This document shows, in pieces, positions 17,933 through 26,657 of a DNA stretch of 64,000 bases (position 1 is the first letter of the stretch; the number at the start of each line of letters is the position of its first letter). The notes under the pieces are model-generated. The model made no database searches. It was not told the origin of the DNA and was given only the letters and a program-made list of their open reading frames with translations. Source of the stretch: Amylibacter sp. SFDW26 (lineage in GTDB: Bacteria; Pseudomonadota; Alphaproteobacteria; Rhodobacterales; Rhodobacteraceae); assembly GCF_009184395.1 (NCBI RefSeq), contig NZ_WEIC01000002.1, positions 124,001 through 188,000 on the forward strand, given 5' to 3'. Made by a program: the position numbers and the translations under genes.

Positions 17933-19140
17933 TACATGAAAGACTTCAGGTCAGCATCTGGATCAGCGACAGCTGCTTTATCAATCGTCTTACCAGCTTC
18001 GATAACACGCTTGCCGATCATATACCCACGCGGGTCATTCATCGCATCAACAGCCAGCAATTGATCGCCCTTGTAGTACCAGAATGACACCGTACTGTCC
18101 TTGTCGCCCTGACGCGTGACAACATCATCGTAGCCCGTGTTCAAGCCAGCGATTTGCAACTTCACATCATACTGATCTGACCAAAACCACGGCTTTGCCA
18201 CATAAGGTTTCTTCGCACCCATGATATTTTCGGCAACAATCTCTGCCTGATCAATCGCGTTTGGAACCGATTCCAAACGAATGCGTTCGCCTTTATATGG
18301 GAAAGACGCGCAATCGCCTGCCGCCCATATATTTGAAAAGGATGTGCAGCCGTAAGCGTCCGTTGCGATACCATTATCAATCTCAACACCCGCATCCTCA
18401 GCTACATCGATATTAGGCAGAATGCCCACGCCAACGATTGCAAAATCGATATCCATTTCGGTGCCGTCTGAAAGTTTGGCCCCCACCACACGGCCATCAT
18501 CGCCGATCAAGTGATCCAATCCAACGCCTTCGATGATATTCACACCTTTTGATCTGTGCAAAGCACGGAAATAATAAGACGTTTGTGAACAGGCCACACG
18601 TTGTAAAATACGATCAGCCATTTCCACCAAGGTCACTTTCAAGCCCTTAGCGGATGCTACGGCGGCTGCTTCCAACCCAATGTAACCGCCACCGATAACC
18701 AACACATGCTTGCCTTCGGCAAACTCTGGCTCCATCGCATCCACATCCGTCAAACCACGCACGCCGTAAACACCATCCAAATCACCGCCGATTGAGGCAG
18801 GTAAATAGCGCAGTTTCGATCCGGTCGTGAAGACAAGGTGATCATATTTCAGCTCTTCACCAGAAACCGTAATCGTGCCCTTATATACGTCCAAAGCTGA
18901 AACCGTTTCACCTGTGCGCAAATTGATTTCATTCTCTGCGTAAAATGATTCTGGTTTTAGGTACAAACGTTCCAAATCCATCTCACCCAAAAGGTATTTT
19001 TTTGACAAAGGCGGGCGTTGATAAGGTGGTGCTTTTTCTTCGCCGATCAAAGTGATTTGTCCATCAAACCCTTGATTTCTAAGCTTAACCACCAAAGAAC
19101 TGCCAGCTTGACCAGCGCCAATTACAACGACATGTGACAT
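17932..19140 (-). CDS. NAD(P)H:ferredoxin/rubredoxin reductase-like FAD protein
   Basis: The 402-residue flavoprotein has an N-terminal FAD Rossmann motif (VVIGAGQAGSS, about 4-14), PPYQRPPLSKKYL near 40, a second Rossmann motif for NAD(P)H (VIGGGYIGLEAAA near 148) and a late FAD motif (IWAAGDCASF near 270). This layout matches the putidaredoxin/rhodocoxin reductase group, which passes electrons from NADH to a 2Fe-2S ferredoxin for P450s or dioxygenases. No ferredoxin or oxygenase partner is adjacent, so its electron acceptor is unknown. It is transcribed with rsmD and diverges from the peroxiredoxin gene. Confidence 0.87.
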   Translation of the reverse strand: MSHVVVIGAGQAGSSLVVKLRNQGFDGQITLIGEEKAPPYQRPPLSKKYLLGEMDLERLYLKPESFYAENEINLRTGETVSALDVYKGTITVSGEELKYDHLVFTTGSKLRYLPASIGGDLDGVYGVRGLTDVDAMEPEFAEGKHVLVIGGGYIGLEAAAVASAKGLKVTLVEMADRILQRVACSQTSYYFRALHRSKGVNIIEGVGLDHLIGDDGRVVGAKLSDGTEMDIDFAIVGVGILPNIDVAEDAGVEIDNGIATDAYGCTSFSNIWAAGDCASFPYKGERIRLESVPNAIDQAEIVAENIMGAKKPYVAKPWFWSDQYDVKLQIAGLNTGYDDVVTRQGDKDSTVSFWYYKGDQLLAVDAMNDPRGYMIGKRVIEAGKTIDKAAVADPDADLKSFM

Positions 19141-19231
19141 TTAGTTAGTACCCTAATTAATTTACTGGTCTAAAACCATTCAACGATCTATATATATTCA
19201 TAATGCAAACTCAACTTAGAAAGTGAACCCT

Positions 19232-19720
19232 ATGTCATTATCTGCTGGCGATACATTACCAGACGCAACTTTGATGCATCTTGGCGCTGAAGGCCCTGAA
19301 GAAATTAACCTAAATGAATTGGTAGCTGGCAAGAAAGTTGTCATCTTTGCCGTACCGGGCGCATATACTCCAACATGTTCATCCGCTCACATGCCAAGCT
19401 TTGTGAAAAATGCTGATGCATTGAAAGCAAAAGGTGTGGACGAAATTATATGTGTGTCCGTAAACGATGTTTTCGTGATGAACTCATGGGGCAAAGATAT
19501 GGGTGCGGATGCTGCTGGCATTCACTGTTTCGCAGATGGCGATAGCAGCTTTACAAAAGCAATCGGCATGGATTTTTCTGCCCCACCTGTTGGCCTGATC
19601 GACCGTTCAAAGCGTTACGCAATGGTTGTGAACGACGGCACAGTCACAGCATTCCAAGCCGAAGAAAGCCCAGGCGTATGTGACGTATCAGGTGCTGAAC
19701 ACATCATGGATGCTCTGTAA
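19232..19720 (+). CDS. Peroxiredoxin, Prx5 (AhpE/hybrid glutaredoxin-type) family
   Basis: This thiol peroxidase reduces hydrogen peroxide and alkyl hydroperoxides. The peroxidatic cysteine C49 lies in VPGAYTPTCSSAHMPSF, the signature of Prx5-type enzymes. A further cysteine occurs in SPGVCDVSGAEHI near the C-terminus. I chose ATG 19232 (162 residues) over a GTG nine bases upstream because MSLSAGDTLPDATL matches the usual start of the family. The electron donor (glutaredoxin or thioredoxin) is not encoded nearby. It is convergent with the pterin dehydratase gene, with a two-base gap. Confidence 0.92.
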   Translation: MSLSAGDTLPDATLMHLGAEGPEEINLNELVAGKKVVIFAVPGAYTPTCSSAHMPSFVKNADALKAKGVDEIICVSVNDVFVMNSWGKDMGADAAGIHCFADGDSSFTKAIGMDFSAPPVGLIDRSKRYAMVVNDGTVTAFQAEESPGVCDVSGAEHIMDAL

Positions 19721-19722
19721 AA

Positions 19723-20019
19723 TTATTGGGCCAATTTGTTCATCATCTTGGCCAACTTAATATCCAACTCTGACAACCCATCCACATCATGGGTTGTCAG
19801 TATAACCTCAACTCGGTTGTAAACATTCGACCACTCAGGATGATGGTTCCATTTTTCCGCATACATCGCAACACGGGTCATCCAACCAAAAGCCTGGTTG
19901 AAAGTTTTGAATTTAAAGCTTTGGGAAATCGCATCGCGATCATCCACCATCGCCCAACCTTCATTCAGAAGTTCTGCCAAAACCGTTTCGCGTTCTTGTG
20001 ACGTTAATAGTTCAGCCAT
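19723..20019 (-). CDS. phhB: Pterin-4a-carbinolamine dehydratase (PCD/DCoH)
   Basis: The 98-residue protein dehydrates 4a-hydroxytetrahydropterin to quinonoid dihydropterin, normally to recycle the cofactor of phenylalanine hydroxylase. The active-site segment [15 protein letters not shown] with its histidine pair is visible, followed by the family ending [20 protein letters not shown] use ATG 20019 ([10 protein letters not shown]) rather than one nine bases upstream. No aromatic hydroxylase gene is in the window, so the physiological partner is unknown. It overlaps the start region of the DUF482 gene by eight bases. Confidence 0.93.
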   Translation of the reverse strand: MAELLTSQERETVLAELLNEGWAMVDDRDAISQSFKFKTFNQAFGWMTRVAMYAEKWNHHPEWSNVYNRVEVILTTHDVDGLSELDIKLAKMMNKLAQ

Positions 20020-21193
20020 CTTGTTCACCTTCCACTTTTTTAAACGGGCCGTAATCCGTTAGAATTTCGATTTCTTCATCTATAGCCTCACGTTCCGCCT
20101 GTAGATACTTTCCAACAGCGTCCCGAAACCCTGGATCAGCAAACCAGTGCAGCGAATACGTTGGCTTGGGCAAATACCCACGTGCCAGTTTATGTTCACC
20201 TTGCGCGCCCGCCTCTACCCGTTTCAACCCATGTCGGATCGCATAATCAATCGCCACATAGTAACACACTTCAAAATGCAAACAGGAATGATGTTCTGTA
20301 CAGCCCCAATAACGACCATACAAACAATCCTCTCCAATAAAATTCAAAGCCCCCGCGACCCAGCGCCCTTCGCGTTCGCAAAGCACTAACAGCACATCAT
20401 CGCGCATCTGTTCCTGCACAATATCAAAGAACTCCCGTGTTAAATATGGCGATCCCCATTTCCGCATTCCAGTGTCTTGGTAAAACATCCAAAACGCATC
20501 CCAATGTTCAGGCTGAATATCATCGCCTGTCAGCTCGACAATACGTCCGCCAAACGCTTGTGCTTGTTTGCGCTCTTTGCGGATGTTTTTGCGTTTACGG
20601 GATGAAAGGGCATTCAAAAAATCGTCGAAAGTTTCATAGTTATCATTCAACCAATGAAACTGCTGTCCTGTTCTTTGCAACAATCCAATCTGTTCACCAA
20701 TCTCAAACTCTTCTTGCGTACAAAAGGTCATATGAAAAGACGACAGTTGATTGTTCGCCGCAACTTGAACAGCGCCTTGGGCAAGTGCAGATTGCCCAAC
20801 CACTTCATACCCCTCGCGGCACAAAAAGCGTGAGCCAGTCACAGGTGTGAATGGAATAGCTGCTTGTAGTTTTGGATAATACCGCCCACCTGCATTTTCA
20901 TAGGCATGAGCCCAATTGTGATCAAAGATGTATTCGCCCTGTGAGTGCGATTTAGCATAAAGCGGCATCACGGCAATAATGTCATCACCTTGGCGTGCAA
21001 CCAAATGATGCGCTTGCCAACCTGTACCTGCGCCAACAGAACCGCTGTCTTCGAGTGCTTTTAAAAACCGATGTGTTGTGAACGGATCATGTGCGCGCCC
21101 ATCCGTATGCCGCACACATGCATCCCAATCCTTGGCTGAAATGTCTGACAAGCCATTCAATACATCTATGGTAATTTTTTCTGGGTCAGACAT
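20012..21193 (-). CDS. DUF482 (FemAB-like/GNAT fold) protein
   Basis: The 393-residue protein belongs to the PF04339/COG3146 group, which has a tandem acyltransferase fold related to FemAB peptidyltransferases and GNAT enzymes. Visible family features are [23 protein letters not shown]-like sequence in the first half, [14 protein letters not shown] near 200 and [15 protein letters not shown] near 340. No substrate has been proven for the family in bacteria. It sits at the end of a unit with the GDPD and RidA genes and overlaps the pterin dehydratase gene by eight bases. Confidence 0.82.
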   Translation of the reverse strand: MSDPEKITIDVLNGLSDISAKDWDACVRHTDGRAHDPFTTHRFLKALEDSGSVGAGTGWQAHHLVARQGDDIIAVMPLYAKSHSQGEYIFDHNWAHAYENAGGRYYPKLQAAIPFTPVTGSRFLCREGYEVVGQSALAQGAVQVAANNQLSSFHMTFCTQEEFEIGEQIGLLQRTGQQFHWLNDNYETFDDFLNALSSRKRKNIRKERKQAQAFGGRIVELTGDDIQPEHWDAFWMFYQDTGMRKWGSPYLTREFFDIVQEQMRDDVLLVLCEREGRWVAGALNFIGEDCLYGRYWGCTEHHSCLHFEVCYYVAIDYAIRHGLKRVEAGAQGEHKLARGYLPKPTYSLHWFADPGFRDAVGKYLQAEREAIDEEIEILTDYGPFKKVEGEQDG

Positions 21194-21201
21194 AGGGTCG
21201 C

Positions 21202-21951
21202 TTAAGCTAGGTACCTTTCAAAGGTAACATTCTGTGCCACTTGTCGAGCAATTTTTTCCTGCTCCGCAGATTTGACAGTCCAACATAAAATATCCGCACC
21301 CATAGCTTTAACTCGCGCAACAGGCGCATCCGTCAGATAGTTTACATTATGTGAAATGAAACAGGCACCCACCCGCTCATAATCAGGGATTTCCGCCAAT
21401 TCTTTGCGTCTTGCCTCTGGGATCAACGGCCAATTTTCTTTCAAATACGGATCTGTTACGATACCCCGCGCGATGTCTGGCGCCCACTTTGCACATTTCG
21501 CAACCGTATGCGGGTTAAAGGACATCAATGCCTTGTCCCCTTTATACGCGTTCATCAACGCACAGGTTGCTTTGGCCAATTTGCCAACCTTTGGCCCCAA
21601 AGCCCCGTCTTGATCTTTGATTTCCACCAACAATGGAACCTGCCCATTCACCTCTGCCAAAAACGCTTCAAGCGTGGGAATACCTTCATCCCCACCCTTT
21701 AGGGCAACACTACTCAATTCCGCTGCATTACACTGCGCCACAACACCATTTGCATATGTTAGACGTTCCAATGAATAGTCATGAAACACCATTGGAACAC
21801 CATCTTTGGACAGTTGTAGATCAATCTCTATGCCATATCCGCGTTCAATAGCGGCACGCGCGCCTGCAATAGAGTTTTCAGGCCGCCCATCTGTCACATC
21901 ATGCAAAGTACGATGTGTAATAGGCGCCTGAAAAAATGATTTTGCTAACAT
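21202..21951 (-). CDS. Glycerophosphodiester phosphodiesterase
   Basis: The 249-residue cytoplasmic-looking TIM-barrel enzyme hydrolyses glycerophosphodiesters to glycerol 3-phosphate and an alcohol. The GDPD signature is intact: THRTLHD with the first active-site His-Arg (17-19), PENSIAGARAA, GIEIDLQLSKDGVPMVFHD with the acidic metal ligands and second His, and the C-terminal ADILCWTVKSAEQ. No signal peptide is seen, so the UgpQ-like cytosolic type is more likely than the periplasmic GlpQ. The start overlaps the RidA gene's stop by one base. Confidence 0.9.
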   Translation of the reverse strand: MLAKSFFQAPITHRTLHDVTDGRPENSIAGARAAIERGYGIEIDLQLSKDGVPMVFHDYSLERLTYANGVVAQCNAAELSSVALKGGDEGIPTLEAFLAEVNGQVPLLVEIKDQDGALGPKVGKLAKATCALMNAYKGDKALMSFNPHTVAKCAKWAPDIARGIVTDPYLKENWPLIPEARRKELAEIPDYERVGACFISHNVNYLTDAPVARVKAMGADILCWTVKSAEQEKIARQVAQNVTFERYLA

Positions 21952-22418
21952 TATGCAGAAATCTGGAAGATGCCTTCCACTTCGACAGACACATTGAACG
22001 GTAACGATCCACAGCCAACAGCCGCACGCGCATGAGCGCCAAGATCACCAAAAACCTCACCCATCAGGTCAGATGCGCCGTTCACAACAGCAGGGTGATT
22101 CTCAAAATCAGGGGTCGCATTCACGAATCCACCCAATTTTACGACTTTTTTCACGCGATCTAGATCACCACCACAAGCTTCACGCAGTTGAGCGATAAGA
22201 TTTAAGCCACAAACACGTGCTGCAGCCGCACCATCCTCTACAGATGCGCTATCACCCAGCTTTCCAGTGATTAAACCCGTTGAATCTTTAGATACTTGGC
22301 CTGAAATATAGACCATATCGCCAACAATTACGTATGGAACGTAGTTTGCAGCAGGTGCGGGCGCTTCTGGCAACTCTATACCTAATTCTACCAAGCGTGT
22401 TTCGATTTTACCGGCCAT
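21951..22418 (-). CDS. RidA/YjgF family protein, long (UK114-like_1) subgroup
   Basis: The 155-residue protein belongs to the Rid superfamily, whose best known members hydrolyse reactive enamines and imines formed by PLP enzymes. The start region GIELPEAPAPAANYVPYV and VYISGQVS place it in the longer subgroup of about 150 residues rather than the canonical 130-residue RidA. I chose ATG 22418 because a strong AGGAG lies seven bases upstream and the longer frame from 22472 adds a sequence unlike the family. Whether it has the RidA deaminase activity is not certain for this subgroup. Confidence 0.85.
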   Translation of the reverse strand: MAGKIETRLVELGIELPEAPAPAANYVPYVIVGDMVYISGQVSKDSTGLITGKLGDSASVEDGAAAARVCGLNLIAQLREACGGDLDRVKKVVKLGGFVNATPDFENHPAVVNGASDLMGEVFGDLGAHARAAVGCGSLPFNVSVEVEGIFQISA

Positions 22419-22488
22419 TTGGCTCTCCTTTAACAAATCGTCTTTGTGCATTGATGCAACAGAATTAATCAAGCGTCATCAATAATCG

Positions 22489-22500
22489 TGACATTTGTCA
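22489..22500. promoter_or_regulatory. Palindrome in the ridA-mlaA divergent promoter region
   Basis: TGACATTTGTCA is a perfect inverted repeat (TGACA/TGTCA, 2-base spacer) in the 151-base region between the divergent RidA and mlaA genes. It could be an operator for a dimeric regulator, but no cognate protein is evident. Confidence 0.3.
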
Positions 22501-22569
22501 TATGCTGGATGGACAGTCTCGTCCAAAAGGCTATTATTAAGTCTGATTTAAACAATAAGAAGTAGTTCC

Positions 22570-23310
22570 GTGTTTTTTAATAAGTCTCCCCTAATTAGAT
22601 ACACAGCTAAAGCCACAGCAATGGCATCGGCAGCGATTGCGCTGTCTGCATGCACCCCACCTGTGTCGAAATCTGCGTTCAACGACCCGTACGAACCACA
22701 AAACCGCAAGGTTCATAAGTTCAACAAAGGCCTTGATAGAGCATTGGTTGGCCCAACTGCTAAAGGCTATGGCTTCATCACGCCACCTGTATTGATCAAC
22801 GCTGTTGACAATGCCGCAGCTTATTTAGGCCTACCAGGTCAAGCGATCAATAATATTTTGCAAGGTGATGCTAAAGGGTTTGGACAAACGGTTTTAACCT
22901 TTACGCTTAACACACTTACTTTTGGCATTGGTGATTTGGCAGGTAATGCTGGCGTTACTGATAATAATGCTGACTTTGGGCAAACACTTGATGTTTGGGG
23001 GTTCCGCGAAGGTATCTATCACGAAGTACCTGTCTTGGGTCCAAGCACAGAGCGCGATACAATTGGCTTTGTTGTCGATACAGCCCTAAATCCAACAAAT
23101 TTCTTCTTGGGTGATGGCATTGGCCTTACATTTGGCATTCTGGATCGCTTAGGCGATAGAAACGAATTTTCTGATGTTATTGAGGACACTCTTTATAAAT
23201 CAGAGGACAGTTATGCGGCTGCACGATCACTTTACTTGCAAAACCGTAATTTCAAATTAAATAATGGCGTTAACGAAGACAGTCTGGAGGATCCCTTTGC
23301 TGATTTCTAA
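22570..23310 (+). CDS. mlaA: MlaA (VacJ) outer-membrane lipoprotein of the Mla lipid-transport system
   Basis: MlaA sits in the outer membrane and extracts mislocalised phospholipids from its outer leaflet for return by MlaC and MlaFEDB. The 246-residue protein starts at a GTG and has a lipoprotein signal peptide with lipobox LSAC (25-28). DPYEPQNRKVHKFNKGLD near 35 and the DPYE-x-x-N-R motif are the family signature. A second conserved element, FGQTLDVWGFREGIYHEVPVLGPS, lies near 135-160. It overlaps mlaC by 14 bases, so the two are coupled. The inner-membrane ABC genes are not in the window. Confidence 0.92.
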   Translation: MFFNKSPLIRYTAKATAMASAAIALSACTPPVSKSAFNDPYEPQNRKVHKFNKGLDRALVGPTAKGYGFITPPVLINAVDNAAAYLGLPGQAINNILQGDAKGFGQTVLTFTLNTLTFGIGDLAGNAGVTDNNADFGQTLDVWGFREGIYHEVPVLGPSTERDTIGFVVDTALNPTNFFLGDGIGLTFGILDRLGDRNEFSDVIEDTLYKSEDSYAAARSLYLQNRNFKLNNGVNEDSLEDPFADF

Positions 23311-23908
23311 CACATCAACCCGTAGATCATTTCTTTTATGCGCAGCCGCAACTGCTGGTGTAGCAGCTGTGCCTACAGCAAGCTTTGCCTTAACAACAGC
23401 TGGTGCTGAAAAACTTATCAACCGTCTGACTGATGACATTTTCACGGTTATCAATTCAGGTAAAACAGGTGCTCCGCTTTATCGTGAGTTTAACCGCATC
23501 TTTAACCGCTATGCTGCGGTAAGTGCGATTGCGCGTACAACACTAGGTCCACCTTGGCGTTCTGCATCACCAGCACAGCAAAAAGCCTATGTGAATGCAT
23601 TTGGTGGTTACTTGTCTCGCAAATACGGCAAGCGTTTCCGCGAATTCATCGGTGCCGAGATTCAAGTGGTCAGCGCTAAATCCGTGAAGCGCGGTGTTTT
23701 GGTTAAAAGCAACGTAAAGCTTAAAGGCAAATCACCATTCACTGTTGAATGGCAGGTTTTTGACCGCGGAAACAATCCACAAATGTTCGATCTTTATATC
23801 GAAGGCATCAGCATGATCAAATCAGAGCGCGAAGAAATCGGCACTCTGTTTGACCGCAGCGGCGGCAAGATGGATAAATTCATCGAACGCTTGAAAGCAG
23901 CTGGTTAA
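23297..23908 (+). CDS. mlaC: MlaC-like periplasmic phospholipid-binding protein
   Basis: MlaC carries phospholipid across the periplasm between MlaA and the inner-membrane MlaFEDB complex. The mature part has the family layout of helical bundle plus NTF2-like sheet, with the segment NRYAAVSAIARTTLGPPWRSASPAQQKAYV and the late GNNPQMFDLYIEGISMI recognisable in pieces. The signal peptide has STRRSFLLCAAATAGVAA, a twin-arginine-like motif. I chose TTG 23297 (203 residues) because a GGAGG lies six bases upstream and the upstream ATG at 23264 would put an odd extension before the signal. Confidence 0.88.
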   Translation: MLISNTSTRRSFLLCAAATAGVAAVPTASFALTTAGAEKLINRLTDDIFTVINSGKTGAPLYREFNRIFNRYAAVSAIARTTLGPPWRSASPAQQKAYVNAFGGYLSRKYGKRFREFIGAEIQVVSAKSVKRGVLVKSNVKLKGKSPFTVEWQVFDRGNNPQMFDLYIEGISMIKSEREEIGTLFDRSGGKMDKFIERLKAAG

Positions 23909-26046
23909 TTCTTACGTCCAAAAATGTTGCCGAGCACTTTCTTTAGGATTGTCTCGGCATCATCTTCCAAACGTTTCAACTCTTCATCAATTTTCTGACC
24001 TAAATTCCCACCACCAATTGTCGTGGTTGGTCGTCCTTCTGCTGTTTCAGGAACCAGGTCATCCACAACAGGCAATGGGCGGATCATTGGTAAGGTTTTA
24101 GAGGGAACTCCCTCATGAACCCGCACCATCGTTTCGCGCCAAATGTCAGCAGGCAGTCCACCGCCTGTAACCCCAGTTAACTTAGAGTTATCGTCGTACC
24201 CCATCCAAACACCAGCAACATAATCTGCTGTAAATCCAATAAACCATGCATCACGTGCACCTTGTGTTGTGCCAGTCTTACCAGCGGCCTCACGCCCTTC
24301 TAGGCGCGCGCGGCGGCCCGTTCCGTTTTCCACAACTTGGTTCATCATATAAATCAATTCAGCCGCTGAACGGTCGTTGATAACACGTTGCCCGTTCCCT
24401 GCCGATTTACCCATCAACGGCGTATCATCCCCCTGGATAGTCAATTCCATTACACCATATGGTTTCGCATTGACACCTGAGTTCAAAATACCCGCATACG
24501 CACCAGTCATTTCTAGTAATGTTGACTCAGATGCACCTAATGCCAAGGCAGGGCCATCCGCCAATTTATTAGCAATCCCAAAATCCTGCGCCAATACTTT
24601 GACTTTTTCACGCCCGACATTCTCCGATACTCTCACAGCCGCTGTATTCACAGACTCAGATAGGGCTTCTGTAAACGTTATGGGGCCTAGGAATTTTTTC
24701 GTATAATTTTTGGGGCTCCATTTCCCTGAGCCAGGAATGTTCAACGTTAGCGGCTCATCAATCACAACAGAATCGTAACTCATCCCGTTTTCCAAAGCCG
24801 CTGCATAAACAAACGGCTTAAAAGATGACCCTGTTTGGCGTAACGCTTGTGTGGCGCGGTTAAATCCACCTGCAATCCCAAGGTTGCGACCACCAACAAT
24901 GGCGCGCACAGCCCCATCACGAGACATCACAACAATCGCCGCTTGTGCCTTCGACCCTTCGCGCACTTTTTCAGCAAAGATATAATCAAGTGCGCTTTCT
25001 GCAGCACGTTGAACGCGCTCATCAAACGTTGTCTTAATCACGATATCTTCTGTCGTGTCTTTCAAAATAAAGTCAGGACCAGATTCCATAATCCAATCTG
25101 CAAAATATCCACCTGCACGTTTTTCAGCCACCGCAGATAATTTGGCAGGATTATTCCGCGCAGTGATCGCTTCGCCCTTTGACAGGTACCCCTGATCTTC
25201 CATTAACCCGACAATCAGATTGGCACGCCCTTGTGCCCTGCCAATATCACGTGTTGGCGCAAAGCGACTTGGGGCTTTCAACAAACCCGCCAACATCGCG
25301 GCTTCGGACGCATTCACAACACGCGCAGACTTTGCAAAATATCTTTGGCTTGCCGCTTCAAACCCATAAGACCCAGCGCCCAAATAAGCACGGTTCAAAT
25401 AGATCGTTAGGATTTCTTCTTTCGTGTATTTCAATTCCATCGCGATGGACATTGGCACTTCTTTTAACTTCCGCTCCTTGGATGGAAGATCGGAAAAGAA
25501 CACACGCTTTGCCACCTGTTGCGTAATCGTGGAACCGCCATTACCAGATAACGGCGAACGACCTGCACGCATGTTAATACGTATCGCACTGGCGATACCG
25601 CGCGGGGAAATCCCGAAATGTCTGTAAAATCTCTTATCCTCTGTCGCAACGACAGCATCCTTCAAATAAGGCGATACAGTTTCCGAAGAAACCAAACCAC
25701 CGAATTGATCGCCCCGCCATGCAAACACTTCACCCTGATGATCCCTCATAGTCACAGAGCCGCGCTTACGATCATCCATCAACGCAACAGCATCAGGCAG
25801 ATCTTTATAATAATAAGCAGTGCCTGCGCCGATGAGCAAAGCCAACAGAACGGCAACCGTTAAACCGATTTTCCAGAAAACCCGCAAAATGGAAAAAAGA
25901 ATCCTTTTAAAGAATCCAATAACCCCGCCTTGCCGCTTTTTTGGCGGCTTTGTAGGTTTCCTCTTTTTGGGTGCCTTTTTCGGCGGCTCGTCGAAATGTT
26001 TCATCGGCGCCACCAATGGGGGCTTGTTGATACCTTTGTTTGCCAT
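23905..26046 (-). CDS. Class A penicillin-binding protein (PBP1A-like)
   Basis: The bifunctional enzyme polymerises and cross-links peptidoglycan at the inner membrane. A very basic Lys/Pro-rich cytoplasmic tail is followed by one membrane helix (LTVAVLLALLIGAGTAYYY), the GT51 glycosyltransferase domain (EDKRFYRHFG, then GGSTITQQVAK) and the transpeptidase domain with SxxK in GSSFKPF, SxN in SVNTAAV and KTG in KTGTTQGA. From ATG 26046 it is 713 residues. The longer frame from 26097 adds 17 residues without a better ribosome-binding site, so I prefer the shorter form. It converges on mlaC with a 4-base overlap. Confidence 0.93.
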   Translation of the reverse strand: MANKGINKPPLVAPMKHFDEPPKKAPKKRKPTKPPKKRQGGVIGFFKRILFSILRVFWKIGLTVAVLLALLIGAGTAYYYKDLPDAVALMDDRKRGSVTMRDHQGEVFAWRGDQFGGLVSSETVSPYLKDAVVATEDKRFYRHFGISPRGIASAIRINMRAGRSPLSGNGGSTITQQVAKRVFFSDLPSKERKLKEVPMSIAMELKYTKEEILTIYLNRAYLGAGSYGFEAASQRYFAKSARVVNASEAAMLAGLLKAPSRFAPTRDIGRAQGRANLIVGLMEDQGYLSKGEAITARNNPAKLSAVAEKRAGGYFADWIMESGPDFILKDTTEDIVIKTTFDERVQRAAESALDYIFAEKVREGSKAQAAIVVMSRDGAVRAIVGGRNLGIAGGFNRATQALRQTGSSFKPFVYAAALENGMSYDSVVIDEPLTLNIPGSGKWSPKNYTKKFLGPITFTEALSESVNTAAVRVSENVGREKVKVLAQDFGIANKLADGPALALGASESTLLEMTGAYAGILNSGVNAKPYGVMELTIQGDDTPLMGKSAGNGQRVINDRSAAELIYMMNQVVENGTGRRARLEGREAAGKTGTTQGARDAWFIGFTADYVAGVWMGYDDNSKLTGVTGGGLPADIWRETMVRVHEGVPSKTLPMIRPLPVVDDLVPETAEGRPTTTIGGGNLGQKIDEELKRLEDDAETILKKVLGNIFGRKN

Positions 26047-26134
26047 AGCGGTTCTTTGCTGCTCTTTTTTACCCGAATCTATGCGTTCTGAACGCATTTG
26101 TGGAGTACCTAAGATGGGATTTCCACAATACTTT

Positions 26135-26162
26135 TTGCATATTTTTTATACAATTTTATATC
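26135..26162 (+). promoter_or_regulatory. Possible sigma-70-type promoter of glnK-amtB
   Basis: TTGCAT at 26135-26140 and TATATC at 26157-26162, separated by 16 bases, fit a vegetative promoter in the very AT-rich region before glnK. A convincing sigma-54 element (TGGCAC-N5-TTGC) was not found. A transcript starting near 26170 would include the structured leader at 26245-26300. The match is only partial. Confidence 0.35.
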
Positions 26163-26244
26163 TGTGTCTATTTTTTAGGCATAAATGTTAATTTTTTCAC
26201 AAACTGCTCCCAGATTCATTGAAGCTGGTACTCAGTGCCTATCT

Positions 26245-26298
26245 TTTGACCCTCATTGAAAGCGCACCACGTTGGTGTGCCCATGAAAGAGGGTCAAA
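26245..26298 (+). promoter_or_regulatory. Structured glnK leader that covers the ribosome-binding site and start codon
   Basis: Arms TTTGACCCTC (26245-26254) and GAGGGTCAAA (26289-26298) are perfect 10-base inverted repeats. Inside them is a second hairpin, GCGCACCA (26262-26269)/TGGTGTGC (26273-26280) with one G-T wobble and a CGT triloop. The right arm contains the GAGGG ribosome-binding site and the first base of the ATG at 26298. If the outer stem forms, glnK translation should be low, so the leader may be a translational switch for the glnK-amtB operon. No known riboswitch class was recognised. Confidence 0.65.
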
Positions 26299-26636
26299 TG
26301 AAACTTATCATTGCAACCATAAAGCCGTTCAAATTGGAAGAAGTACGCGAAGCACTCACCAAAGCGGGCGCAACAGGTATGATGGTATCCGAAATTAAAG
26401 GATACGGCGCACAGTCTGGTCATACAGAAATTTATCGCGGTGCGGAGTATGCTGTAAACTTCGTTCCAAAAATCCGCATCGAAGTGGTCGTTGCTGACGA
26501 TCTAACCGATACAATTATTTCCACCATCGAAGACACTGCCAAAACAGGCAAAATCGGTGATGGCAAAATCTTTGTCCTAAACGTGGAAGAAGCCGTACGC
26601 GTACGTACTGGCGAAAAAGGCGCAGACGCCGTCTAA
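26298..26636 (+). CDS. glnK: P-II nitrogen regulatory protein GlnK
   Basis: P-II proteins sense 2-oxoglutarate, ATP/ADP and glutamine status; GlnK blocks AmtB when nitrogen is plentiful. The 112-residue form from ATG 26298 begins MKLIIATIKPFKLEEVREAL, the family start. The T-loop contains Tyr51, the usual uridylylation site, in GHTEIYRGAEYAV. The C-terminal TGEKGADAV is also typical. In-frame upstream codons (26256, 26283) exist but the GAGGG just ahead of 26298 and family length favour this one. It is followed after 21 bases by amtB, the classic pairing. Confidence 0.95.
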   Translation: MKLIIATIKPFKLEEVREALTKAGATGMMVSEIKGYGAQSGHTEIYRGAEYAVNFVPKIRIEVVVADDLTDTIISTIEDTAKTGKIGDGKIFVLNVEEAVRVRTGEKGADAV

Positions 26637-26657
26637 AACTTATCCAAGGAAATGAAC

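Noticed and set aside
26100-26297. Sigma-54 promoter for glnK-amtB
   Set aside because: No TGGCAC-N5-TTGC element could be found. TGGTAC followed by GCCT near 26225 lacks the -12 TTGC.
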